From positions 744,001 to 808,000 of the forward strand of contig CAVZZV010000001.1 of assembly GCA_963779845.1 (NCBI GenBank): a stretch of 64,000 nt of DNA, written 5' to 3'. How positions within the stretch are numbered: position 1 is the stretch's first letter; every line of letters starts with the position of its first letter. Below the pieces are notes generated by a model, which saw only the letters and a program-made list of their open reading frames with translations, made no database searches and was not told the DNA's origin. This DNA is from CAVZZV01 sp963779845 (GTDB lineage: Bacteria; Bacteroidota; Bacteroidia; Bacteroidales; GCA-2748055). Below, in pieces: positions 17,058 to 25,298 of the stretch. Position numbers and translations under genes: made by a program.

Positions 17058-17582
17058 ATGAAAACAATAAGTAACCCCCTGATAATTGCCTTAAGCATTT
17101 TGATTCTTGGAACAAGTGCCTATGCAGATGATGTAAAAACTAAAAAAACCTCCGGGCTGAAATCAGTTACCGGGAAAATCGACTCCAGACTGAACCTTGA
17201 GAAGTGGATGACGGAGATCAATTCATTCAACAGTTCTTCCTTATTTTCTGAGAAATTCATGCATTTGGAAGACTGGATGACGAAATTGGAATCATTCACC
17301 ACCTCAGATTTATTCATCACCGATAATTCGATGGAGTTGGAGAACTGGATGACCAAACTGGAATCATTCCTCAATGCTGATTTTTTCTTCACTGACCATT
17401 CGATGAAATTGGAGGACTGGATGTTGGATATGGAAAAATTCCGTGAAGGGGATTTATCTTTAAAGGAAGAGTCCCTTCAATTGGAGGAGTGGATGACCAA
17501 AAGTTTCGATATCCATACCAACACCGGTAAATTTATAGAAGAACCCTTGCAACTGGAAAACTGGATGTTGAGTTTTAATTAA
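17058..17582 (+). CDS. Secreted protein made of 24-residue LExWM repeats
   Basis: From ATG 17058 (or 17052) this gives 174 residues. A longer frame exists from 16941, but only this start puts a signal peptide at the N-terminus (NPLIIALSILILGTSAYA, cleavage near YADD). The mature part is built of five tandem repeats of about 24 residues plus a final partial one, each opening with L-E-x-W-M: LEKWMTE, LEDWMTK, LENWMTK, LEDWMLD, LEEWMTK and LENWMLS. Copies two and three are closest to each other (LExWMTKLESF...DxFxTDxSM). The protein ends three residues into the sixth unit, and there are no Cys residues in the mature part. I cannot name a family. It is probably exported, with alternating amphipathic turns. 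Confidence 0.75.
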   Translation: MKTISNPLIIALSILILGTSAYADDVKTKKTSGLKSVTGKIDSRLNLEKWMTEINSFNSSSLFSEKFMHLEDWMTKLESFTTSDLFITDNSMELENWMTKLESFLNADFFFTDHSMKLEDWMLDMEKFREGDLSLKEESLQLEEWMTKSFDIHTNTGKFIEEPLQLENWMLSFN

Positions 17583-17890
17583 GGTACAACTATGCAATAG
17601 AATTTTCTTTTTAGGTTTAAGTGGTTAGAAATGAAGGGGTATCTCCCAGGGAGGTATTCCTTCTTTCGTTTTTAACCCTGTCTTTCATGGCGAATTTAGC
17701 ACAAAACCCTGCCCTTTCCGGTTATCTATCCTGAAGATTTAACCGCAAGGGTCGCCAAGTATGCTATGGGTTTCTATTCCATGCACCCTTAGCGGTTTAT
17801 CTCCTACTTTCCTTCTTGGCGGTTAAACAGGAACAATTTCTACTAATATAAGGACTTGATATATTATTGTTTTAAGCTTACTTTCGAAAC
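17583..17890. other. Intergenic region with an AACCGC-type inverted repeat
   Basis: No gene is present. The stretch 17739-17826 holds diverged copies of the same element as the 4.3-4.9 kb array: TTAACCGC at 17739-17746 pairs with GCGGTTAA at 17819-17826. An inner arm ACCCTTAGCGGTTTA (17785-17799) pairs with the sequence around AACCGCAAGGGT. It could form a hairpin ending the upstream transcript. Confidence 0.6.
17856..17886 (+). promoter_or_regulatory. Candidate promoter of the GH127 gene
   Basis: TTG at 17856-17858, a 20-nt spacer, then TACTTTCG at 17879-17886, one base from the TAnnTTTG consensus. The ATG at 17891 lies only 4 nt downstream, so the transcript would be nearly or fully leaderless if this is used. 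Confidence 0.45.
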
Positions 17891-19909
17891 ATGAAAACAA
17901 AAAAAACAATCATCCTAATCATTGCCCTGATCGCCATCGCTTCTGGTTCTTTTCAGAGCGGCTCCAATCCACGAAATTCCCATTACATCACCAACAAATC
18001 TCCACTTATAGCTCAACCCTATACAGCACTCCCCTTAGGAAGCATACAACCTCAGGGATGGCTTAGAAACATGCTTGAAATCCAACGCGATGGTCTAACC
18101 GGCAACCTCGATAGTGTTTATGAAGTAGTTTGCGGTCCCCTAAACGGGTGGCTTGGAGGGATCGGAGACGGATGGGAAAGGGGACCCTACTGGATCGACG
18201 GACTGGTTCCGCTGGCCTATATTCTGGATGATGAGGGATTGAAAGCCAAAGCCCGGAAATGGATTGAATGGAGCCTTCAAAACCAGCGGGAGGATGGTTA
18301 CTTCGGCCCTCTGCCTTTGCCCGAAGATGCGCCGAATATCCCGGGTACGCAGCAAGCCATGCGGGAAGACTGGTGGCCGAAAATGGTCATGCTGAAGGTA
18401 ATGCAACAGTACTATTCTGCGACAAATGATGAACGGGTCCTGAGGTTCATGGATAAATACTTCCGCTATCAGTTCAAAACACTTGAGGAATTCCCGCTTG
18501 GCCACTGGACTTTCTGGGCTAACCGACGCGGTGGAGATAATCTCGCCGTGGTATACTGGTATTACAATATTTCAGGACAGCCCTACCTTCTGGAGCTGGC
18601 AGATCTTATTCATAAACAAACATACAACTGGACAGACGTTTTATCTGGCAACGATATACGTACCATAAACCCATTGCCCCAACTGCATTGCGTGAATGTT
18701 GCACAAGGGCTGAAGGAACCTGTCATTTATTACCAACAACACCCGGAGAAAAAATATGAAGATGCAGTCAAAAAAGGGTTGCAATCCCTTAGGGATGTCC
18801 ATGGATTTATCAACGGGATGTACGGCGGGGACGAAGGGCTGCACGGGAACAACCCGACCCAGGGCTCAGAGTTATGTTCGGCTGTTGAAATGATGTTCTC
18901 TTTCGAAAGCATCATCCCGGTTACCGGCGACACCTATTACGCTGACTATCTTGAGAAAATAGCCTACAACGTGCTTCCTACACAGCATGATGATGCTTTC
19001 ACCCGGAGGCAATATTTTCAGCAGGCAAACCAGGTTCTAATTTCCGATGATGAACGAAATTTCATTAACGATAAAAATGGCCGTATTGTATATGGCGTAC
19101 TTACCGGCTACCCATGCTGTACAGCCAATATGCACCAGGGCTGGCCCAAGCTGGTTCAAAGCCTCTGGTACGCTACTGAAGATAATGGTCTGGCAGCTAT
19201 GGTTTATGCCGCTTCCGAAGTTACCGCCAGGGTGGCCGATGGGAAAGAAATCCGCTTCACCGAGGAAACTAATTACCCCTTTAGCGAAAAGATCCTTTTC
19301 ACTTTTAACAGTTCAGAAAGTGTCAAATTCCCTTTGCGGCTGAGGATCCCCGGATGGTGCATGGACCCCGTTCTTAAAGTAAACGGCAAAACAGAAAATC
19401 CCGGTGTGCAAAACAATATGATGATCCTCAACCGAATATGGAAAAAAGAGGATAAAGTCGAATTATATCTTCCCATGGATATAAAAACCTCCCGATGGTA
19501 TGAAAACTCAGTGGGGATCGAACGAGGACCACTGGTTTATGCCCTGGAAATCGGGGAAGATTGGCGCGAAGTCAAATCCCCGAACCAGAAAGACAGCTAT
19601 TATGAAGTACGTCCGACAACTCCATGGAATTACGGAATCTATGAACAAGAGCTGGAAAAAGGAAATTTTGAGGTGAAGGTGGATGATAAATTAGCTTCCA
19701 TGCCCTGGAACCAAGAGAATGCTCCTGTAAAAATTCGCACGAAAGGAGTTCGGATTCCATCCTGGACTTTATATAACCACTCTGCAGGACCCATTCCTGT
19801 TCCTCCAAAACGGGGATCGGGGAAGGAAGGGGAAGAAAGTACCCTAACGCTAATTCCCTATGGATGTACTACATTAAGAATCTCGGAGTTTCCTGTTTCC
19901 CGGAGATAA
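17891..19909 (+). CDS. Secreted GH127-like glycoside hydrolase (beta-L-arabinofuranosidase / DUF1680 family)
   Basis: A 672-residue protein with an N-terminal hydrophobic signal (IILIIALIAIASGSF). It has a long alpha/alpha toroid-type catalytic region and a C-terminal beta region from about residue 440. In GH127 the active site uses a Glu and three Cys around a metal. The matching elements are visible as GSELCSAVEMM near residues 326-328 (E-x-C) and GYPCCTANMHQ near residues 408-409 (the Cys pair), so the catalytic set appears intact. Substrate is likely an arabinose-containing glycan, but close relatives act on other pentosides. It is isolated: no SusC/SusD pair or other hydrolases are nearby. 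Confidence 0.85.
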   Translation: MKTKKTIILIIALIAIASGSFQSGSNPRNSHYITNKSPLIAQPYTALPLGSIQPQGWLRNMLEIQRDGLTGNLDSVYEVVCGPLNGWLGGIGDGWERGPYWIDGLVPLAYILDDEGLKAKARKWIEWSLQNQREDGYFGPLPLPEDAPNIPGTQQAMREDWWPKMVMLKVMQQYYSATNDERVLRFMDKYFRYQFKTLEEFPLGHWTFWANRRGGDNLAVVYWYYNISGQPYLLELADLIHKQTYNWTDVLSGNDIRTINPLPQLHCVNVAQGLKEPVIYYQQHPEKKYEDAVKKGLQSLRDVHGFINGMYGGDEGLHGNNPTQGSELCSAVEMMFSFESIIPVTGDTYYADYLEKIAYNVLPTQHDDAFTRRQYFQQANQVLISDDERNFINDKNGRIVYGVLTGYPCCTANMHQGWPKLVQSLWYATEDNGLAAMVYAASEVTARVADGKEIRFTEETNYPFSEKILFTFNSSESVKFPLRLRIPGWCMDPVLKVNGKTENPGVQNNMMILNRIWKKEDKVELYLPMDIKTSRWYENSVGIERGPLVYALEIGEDWREVKSPNQKDSYYEVRPTTPWNYGIYEQELEKGNFEVKVDDKLASMPWNQENAPVKIRTKGVRIPSWTLYNHSAGPIPVPPKRGSGKEGEESTLTLIPYGCTTLRISEFPVSRR

Positions 19910-20437
19910 GATGGATATCCTTTTTGATGAAGGACCGGACCTGTCTGGAACAAAGGCAATGCACGATGAATTCCGCTTGGTTTAAACTGCCCCTTAAGTT
20001 GTTTGTATTGATTAACGAATTATTGAATTTAGTTTCCAAATCAGGAAATTTTATTGTTAACCTGTCCTAGAATTTTATTGTTAATTTACGTTTTCTGATG
20101 ATAAAAATACGTAAATAGAAAAAGAAATGGCATAAGTCCGTTAAAAGCCTTAAATTCATCAACAAACTACATAAATACTGGAAGTCAAAAGATAAAATTC
20201 ATGAGTGGCAGAAAGCTCTCATATTTCAGCAGTGCTTAATAAAAAAACTTCAAGGACAAGGCGAGCATAACAAAGGCATGGATGTTTTAGCCAGGTTGAG
20301 CTCCTTAACGCGGTTATTGCAAGAACTAATTCGTTAAAGAGAATCATAAATACTGTTAGAAAGAGTTGTCGAGAAGAATATTAAAATGGTCAATGCATAA
20401 AGCAGAATGATCCTAAGAAACAATTATTTTCGTGATA
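19910..20437. other. Intergenic region with repeats and a gene remnant
   Basis: After the GH127 stop there are two direct copies of AATTTTATTGTTAA (20047-20060 and 20071-20084). A perfect 8-bp inverted repeat follows (ATTTACGT 20084-20091, ACGTAAAT 20109-20116), then a 72-codon open frame with no start codon (listed separately). No intact gene is present. Confidence 0.5.
20119..20337 (+). pseudogene. Possible gene remnant, 72 codons without a start
   Basis: The frame opens after a TAG at 20116 and runs to TAA at 20335-20337 without ATG, GTG or TTG near its beginning. The translation is Lys-rich and looks helical (KKKWHKSVKSLKFINKLHKY, later LARLSSLTRLLQELIR). I do not recognise the family. 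An open run this long is uncommon in AT-rich non-coding DNA, so a decayed gene or element is plausible, but chance cannot be excluded. Confidence 0.25.
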
Positions 20438-21587
20438 TTATTTAGGAAAAAGTAATTGTTGTATTTTATGGTGGATTTCTGTATTTTCATAGATCCCTCC
20501 AAAAAGCTCAGCACCGGGACCATATGCAAAAACGGGAACCATCGTAGCCGTGTGCCCTTTAGTAGGAAAATCTGCTTCAACAGCTCCTTTTTCAATGTCA
20601 CCTCCAACAATGGCCAGTCCGCCAGTTTCATGATCAGCAGTCACGATGATCAGTGTTTCACCATCTTCTGCAGCATACTTCAATGCTTCCCCGATGGCTT
20701 TGTCGAAGTCAAGCATCTCCTCTATAATGTATGTAATATTTTTTTGATGACTTGCCCAGTCTATGGAAGATCCTTCTACCATCAAGAAAAAACCATCATC
20801 ATTATCTTTTAGGAGTTCAATGGCCTTAGCTGTTGAAACAGGTAAAAAATCACCCCTTTCGGCTTTCCTTCCATTATGTCCCTTTGCAGTCAGAGCTGCA
20901 AGCTTCCCGGATTTTATTTTTTTTAAATCTTCGAAAGTTCGAACAAAATTTATAATCCTTTTCCACCAGTTCATTTGTCAGGTCTCTGCCATCTTCTCTT
21001 TTAGTGAAGTCGTCATAACCACCTCCAATAAATACTTCAATATCTGTTTTCAAAATATCAGAGGCAATTTCTTCCCGCATATTTCTGTTTGGCTGATGAG
21101 CAATGAAAGAAGCTGGAGTAGCATGGGTTATTGCTGATACTGTTACCATTCCTGTGCTTAATCCATTTTCTTCCGCTTCCTCCAGGATAGTCTTAATCGG
21201 AACAGTATCCATATCAACACCAATGGCACCATAGAATGTCTTCACACCGGCAGCTAAAGCTGTAGCTCCGGCTCCTGAGTCTGTAATATACTTATTTCCT
21301 GCCTGTGTTCTTGAAAACCCGATAGTTTTGAAATTCTCCAGAAATAGATGTCCTTTATTGGCTGTTAAACCTGCGAAAACATGAGCAACGCCCATTCCGT
21401 CTCCAATCATAAGGATTACATTTTTTGGTACTTGATTTGCAGCACCCTGGTTATAATTATAAACTTCATATATTTCTCCTCCTGAGTAAAATTGATTAGT
21501 ATTATCATCTATTTCCAAATAATTCTGCTGGCCCATGAGACCAGATGAAGAAAAAATTATAATAAAAATTATCAGATAAGGCTTCAT
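20438..21587 (-). pseudogene. Alkaline phosphatase, interrupted by a +1 frameshift
   Basis: PhoA-superfamily phosphomonoesterase with a signal peptide (MKPYLIIFIIIFSSSGLMG). The first frame (21587 down to 20874) has ILMIGDGMG for the metal site, the nucleophile region TDSGAGATALAAGVKT and ITHATPASFIAHQPNR. It runs off-frame after VEKDYKF. The second frame resumes with VRTFEDLKKIKSGKLAAL, then MVEGSSIDWASHQKN, ADHETGGLA and GHTATMVPVFAYGPGA, ending at 20438. Removing one T from the TTTT at about 20947-20950 joins them (GAT TAT AAA TTT GTT CGA). All expected metal-binding motifs survive, so the break is recent or artefactual. It hydrolyses phosphate esters in the periplasm or outside the cell. 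Confidence 0.85.
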
Positions 21588-22159
21588 ATCAAAAAAAATT
21601 TATTTTTTAATAAAAATTAAAATATTGGCAAGGAACTTATAACTCAGAGCACAATGCCAGATAATATTTTTACCGTACTATGTTTTTTCCTAGTTTTGTT
21701 CATTGTAAAGAAAATAATACATAAAACATTTCTTTCCATATTTTACGTAAATTAATCCTCATATTGCGTCATTAGTGGTCACTTAAAACCCCGTGTTTTT
21801 TAAGCTGTGATCGCACAATATATTTGGTCCTTTACAGCATTCATTGAAATTCCCCAAAAGAATTTTATTGTTGCATATTTCCTCAATGACAAATAATTTT
21901 ACCGTCAATTCAAAAAAACTTTATAATGTCATAATTACGAAGATCAGTAGCATTCTCGTAATTATTGACTTCGTAGAATCTTCTTCTCTGAAGTTTTAAT
22001 TTTTGAATATTCTAGGCAGAGAATTCAAATATGCCCCCATTTATCCAGGTAACCATTACAGTCATTCAACTTGACTTATTTAAATGGGTACATCATTTCA
22101 AGGAGTAATATGTCTTTAAGACCATTTTTGGCGCAAGTCGCGCAACATCTTGAACGGTT
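21588..22159. other. AT-rich intergenic region between alkaline phosphatase and tRNA-His
   Basis: No convincing gene is present. It contains a third copy of AATTTTATTGTT (21861-21872). It also has an 11-mer ACGTAAATTAA (21745-21755) that is the exact complement of TTAATTTACGT at 20081-20091, so the alkaline phosphatase gene is flanked by short inverted matches. In such AT-rich DNA this may be chance. Confidence 0.4.
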
Positions 22160-22198
22160 AACCCCTCACTCTTTTGATAATCAGAAGGGTCAGGGGTT
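22160..22198 (-). terminator. Hairpin just downstream of tRNA-His
   Basis: On the minus strand an arm beginning AACCCCTGACCCTT pairs with AAGAGTGAGGGGTT across a short AT-rich loop, giving a stem of about 14 bp with two mismatches directly after the tRNA 3' end. No T run follows, so termination efficiency is uncertain. Processing or protection of the tRNA 3' end is an alternative. Confidence 0.4.
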
Positions 22199-22199
22199 T

Positions 22200-22277
22200 T
22201 GGGGTGGAAGACCGGGTTCGAACCGGCGACCTCTGGAACCACAATCCAGCGCTCTAACCTACTGAGCTACATCCACC
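22200..22277 (-). tRNA. tRNA-His (anticodon GTG)
   Basis: Read on the minus strand, the sequence folds as a complete tRNA: D arm around GTAGCTCAGTAGGTTAGAGC, anticodon arm CTGGATTGTGGTTCCAG with GTG in the loop, and T arm GCCGG-TTCGAAC-CCGGT. The extra 5' G (22277) opposite discriminator C73 (22203) is the identity element of tRNA-His. CCA is encoded at 22202-22200. One acceptor-stem pair (6:67) is T-T. Confidence 0.95.
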
Positions 22278-22477
22278 ATTTATTCTCATTCTCAAATGGC
22301 ATAAAATCCATTCGGACTGCAAATTTAACTAAATTTTTGTTTTGAAAAACAGGCGCATTGCTTTTTTTAAGAATGCCTGCTTTTTTCATTAATTTATTCT
22401 TGTCATTTCAGGAATAGCTATATCTATTGTTAAAAATTTCAAAATATCTTCCAGTTTTACGCGAAGAAGTAAACCAT

Positions 22478-24082
22478 TTACTTCAGCAGTAGATCCTTTA
22501 CCTTTTGAGCATACCACTGTATAATTAATGAATTATAGGAATTTCCCTGTATCTTAATACGTATTCCTCTATCAGCCAGATCATTGCGGAAATAGCGGGT
22601 AATTTCATTATAAAATAAATCGTCTTTGCGCTTTCTGAAGATTCTTTTAAATCCTTCGGGGAGCACCGTTTTTATGCGGTTTTTTATTTTGGCTGAAAGA
22701 ATTTCCCTATCGTCGGGTTGCAGTTCTTTCTTGAAATTTATCCCAAACCCTTCGAAAATATCATTGGTAAGCAAGTCGTTATAAAGATACTTATTGACCT
22801 TAGCGTGAAGCGGCAGCCGCCTAAAAAAATCGGTCCATTTTGTATCGCAGAAAGCGAGTCGGAACTCATAACCGAAAAATAAATATATCGCCGTCGAATT
22901 GGCAATGAATTTCGCGTATTTCTCTTTATAATCCCAGTCTTCATGGATAGAAAAGGCTAAATCGGAGTCTTTCTGAAATTTTGATTCCAGATTCTTCTGG
23001 ATCCGGTCTTTCAAAATACCTTTCATTTTTTCATCAGGCTGTTTGTAGCAGTATTTTATCCTGTAAATCCGTTCAGCGATCTGTTCGACATTTTCTTCAA
23101 GACTTAAGTTTCCATGTTTGTTAAGCATTCCACCCGCCAAAAAATCGCCGTAAAGTCCGGGTATAAAAATCGAATCATTGGATATGATTTTATTTTCTTT
23201 TAAATATTTTACGGCGAAATATTCCTGCATATAAAACATGGATGCTGCCCGGCCGGAGAAATGAAAATAGGAATTAAACCCCGGATCCTCCGTAAAATTC
23301 TTGATAAGTTCAGGGGTATATTCCACAAAAATCCATTTAAACCCAAGCCGGTCAGCAACTTTTCTGGAAATTTCCACTTCAGGGTTTCCTTTCCGGCCAT
23401 AGGTTATACAGGTCACTTTCTCATACCCAAAGCGACGGAGCATGGAGGCAACCAGCCTGCTGTCAAACCCGCCGCTTAAAGGAAGTACAACCGGTCTGTT
23501 TTCAAGGCTAATGATAAACCTTCCGAAAGAGTCTTTCAGGACTTCCATTGCCCTTGATTTCAACTCCGGATAATCCTCATCAAAAACATAATGGCTTCGA
23601 TAATTATGATAGAACTTTGAAACAGGCCTCTCTTCCTGAAACCGGATTACTTCGCCAGCCTGTACCTGATAAACCCCTTCAAGAAGGGTTTCTCTTCCGG
23701 TGACATAGCCAGTGGCCAGAAATTCGGCATGAGCCAGATCGTTGATCCCATGGTCGGACCCTTCAGGGTTAACCAGAAGAAAAGGATCATCGCTAATGTT
23801 CCAGTCCGATCCGGTATATGTGTAAAATAAAGGGAATAGACGATTTGGGTCGACAGCTACGAAAAGATCCTTTCCATTGGCAACGATGACCGAGAAATGT
23901 CCATTGGCATATTTTACCCTTTCTTCAAAATCAGGAAATGATTGAATGTCATCAAAATACATAAGGATATCATGTCCTGAAAAATAACTGCTATCAGGGC
24001 CAAATAATTCACCCCTCGCAACAATAATCCCCGATTCGTGCCAGGGAAAAGCCTTATTCGTCTGAAGAAGTAACCTTTTCAT
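22478..24082 (-). CDS. Asparagine synthase-like protein of a polysaccharide cluster
   Basis: A 534-residue protein with an N-terminal class II glutaminase-like domain and a C-terminal ATP-pyrophosphatase domain. The PP-loop is VVLPLSGGFDSRL near residue 180, followed by VTCITYGRKGNPEVE. The N-terminus is MKRLLLQTNKAFPW: the Cys2 nucleophile of true glutamine-dependent asparagine synthetases is missing, so glutamine hydrolysis is not expected. Family members like this are common in surface-polysaccharide loci, where they are thought to amidate sugar acids. Its start lies 29 nt inside the end of the glycosyltransferase gene, so the two are translationally coupled. Confidence 0.75.
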   Translation of the reverse strand: MKRLLLQTNKAFPWHESGIIVARGELFGPDSSYFSGHDILMYFDDIQSFPDFEERVKYANGHFSVIVANGKDLFVAVDPNRLFPLFYTYTGSDWNISDDPFLLVNPEGSDHGINDLAHAEFLATGYVTGRETLLEGVYQVQAGEVIRFQEERPVSKFYHNYRSHYVFDEDYPELKSRAMEVLKDSFGRFIISLENRPVVLPLSGGFDSRLVASMLRRFGYEKVTCITYGRKGNPEVEISRKVADRLGFKWIFVEYTPELIKNFTEDPGFNSYFHFSGRAASMFYMQEYFAVKYLKENKIISNDSIFIPGLYGDFLAGGMLNKHGNLSLEENVEQIAERIYRIKYCYKQPDEKMKGILKDRIQKNLESKFQKDSDLAFSIHEDWDYKEKYAKFIANSTAIYLFFGYEFRLAFCDTKWTDFFRRLPLHAKVNKYLYNDLLTNDIFEGFGINFKKELQPDDREILSAKIKNRIKTVLPEGFKRIFRKRKDDLFYNEITRYFRNDLADRGIRIKIQGNSYNSLIIQWYAQKVKDLLLK

Positions 24083-25259
24083 GTAGAATTTCCTGAATTA
24101 AGTTATGGTATTTTTTTCTGATTGCCCCCACGGAATAATTCTGAACCACAGAACTTCTTATTTCATCAGGATTATAACTGGAATAATTATCATATATTCG
24201 TTCCATTGCCGTCTCAAGACCGACAGGATCTTCTGGTTCAACAAGAATGCCCGAAGGATCCTTAACAATACTTTCCGGGCCTCCGGAGTAGGTCGAAATT
24301 ACCGGACAACCGGTAGCCATAGCTTCAATAAGTACCACCCCAAAAGCCTCAAAACGGCTGGGAAGAATGAAGAGGTTTGCCAGCTCCATTTCATGTTTTA
24401 CCTCAATTCGGGGAACGTAACCGTGCAAAGTGACCAGATCCTCAACGCCCAATTTTCGACTTAGTGCTTTCAACTTACGAAACTTGCCACCCCTACCCCC
24501 AATCCTCAGGAAAAATTCACCGTCATGTTTCCTGACAAAATTGGCAAAAGCTTCAATAAGAATATCAAACCCTTTCACATCTTCGAGAATTCCAAATCCA
24601 AGGAATACGAAAGGTTGCTTCTGACGAGGAATCGTTGGGGGACAAAAAAATTCTGTGTCTATAAGATTAGGAATGGTAATGATCTTGTTCCGGATCCCTG
24701 GTGAGATACTAATTAATTGGTTGTCTATTGCTTCACTTACTGTTACGATCTTGCCGGCATAAGTTAATGACCGCCGGATAAAAGGGAAATACCATTCCCG
24801 GATCATTTTTTGAGTTGCTTCAATATCCCTCGCAAATCTACTCCGGTGCTCCACAAGAATGTATGGAATCCCGTATTTCTCCTCTATAAGGGAAGCAACA
24901 TAACCAGCCCATATAGAACTATGAGCAATGATAATATCCGGTTCACCGTATTTGTCTCTGTAATATTCAAACAATTCAAGATAACGGTTTACCCATCCCT
25001 TCACGTTGGCTCTTTCTAACCCGGGCCACCGAACATATGCGGACCGGATTACTCTTAAAGACCCCTCCATCGAATCGATTATCCTACCTGAAAAAATAAT
25101 TGCCTTCAGTGGATGGCGGGAAATACCCAAAATCCGGTTAACCAATACATCCACTTTGAAATTTTCGTAATTCAAAGCTTCTGCATGATCTTTAAAAAAC
25201 CCACCGCCATCCGGAGGATACCATGAAGGAAGGATCAATACTCGTTTTTCCTGTTTCAA
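24054..25259 (-). CDS. Glycosyltransferase family 4 protein
   Basis: A 401-residue GT-B fold retaining glycosyltransferase. The N-terminal domain opens VLILPSWYPPDGGGFFKDHAEAL. In the C-terminal domain are FLGFGILEDVKGFDILIEAFA and the nucleotide-sugar-binding signature LPSRFEAFGVVLIEAMATGCPVI, with the conserved E-x7-E spacing. It lies between the flippase gene (39 nt upstream) and the asparagine-synthase-like gene (overlap 29 nt), so it probably adds one sugar to a surface polysaccharide unit in the cytoplasm. The acceptor and donor sugars cannot be predicted. Confidence 0.88.
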   Translation of the reverse strand: MKQEKRVLILPSWYPPDGGGFFKDHAEALNYENFKVDVLVNRILGISRHPLKAIIFSGRIIDSMEGSLRVIRSAYVRWPGLERANVKGWVNRYLELFEYYRDKYGEPDIIIAHSSIWAGYVASLIEEKYGIPYILVEHRSRFARDIEATQKMIREWYFPFIRRSLTYAGKIVTVSEAIDNQLISISPGIRNKIITIPNLIDTEFFCPPTIPRQKQPFVFLGFGILEDVKGFDILIEAFANFVRKHDGEFFLRIGGRGGKFRKLKALSRKLGVEDLVTLHGYVPRIEVKHEMELANLFILPSRFEAFGVVLIEAMATGCPVISTYSGGPESIVKDPSGILVEPEDPVGLETAMERIYDNYSSYNPDEIRSSVVQNYSVGAIRKKYHNLIQEILHEKVTSSDE

Positions 25260-25298
25260 TTTATTATAATAAGTTGCTTGTCAATTGATAAAATTTCC

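Noticed and set aside
22071..22265. 64-residue frame on plus
   Set aside because: Its C-terminal half is antisense to tRNA-His.
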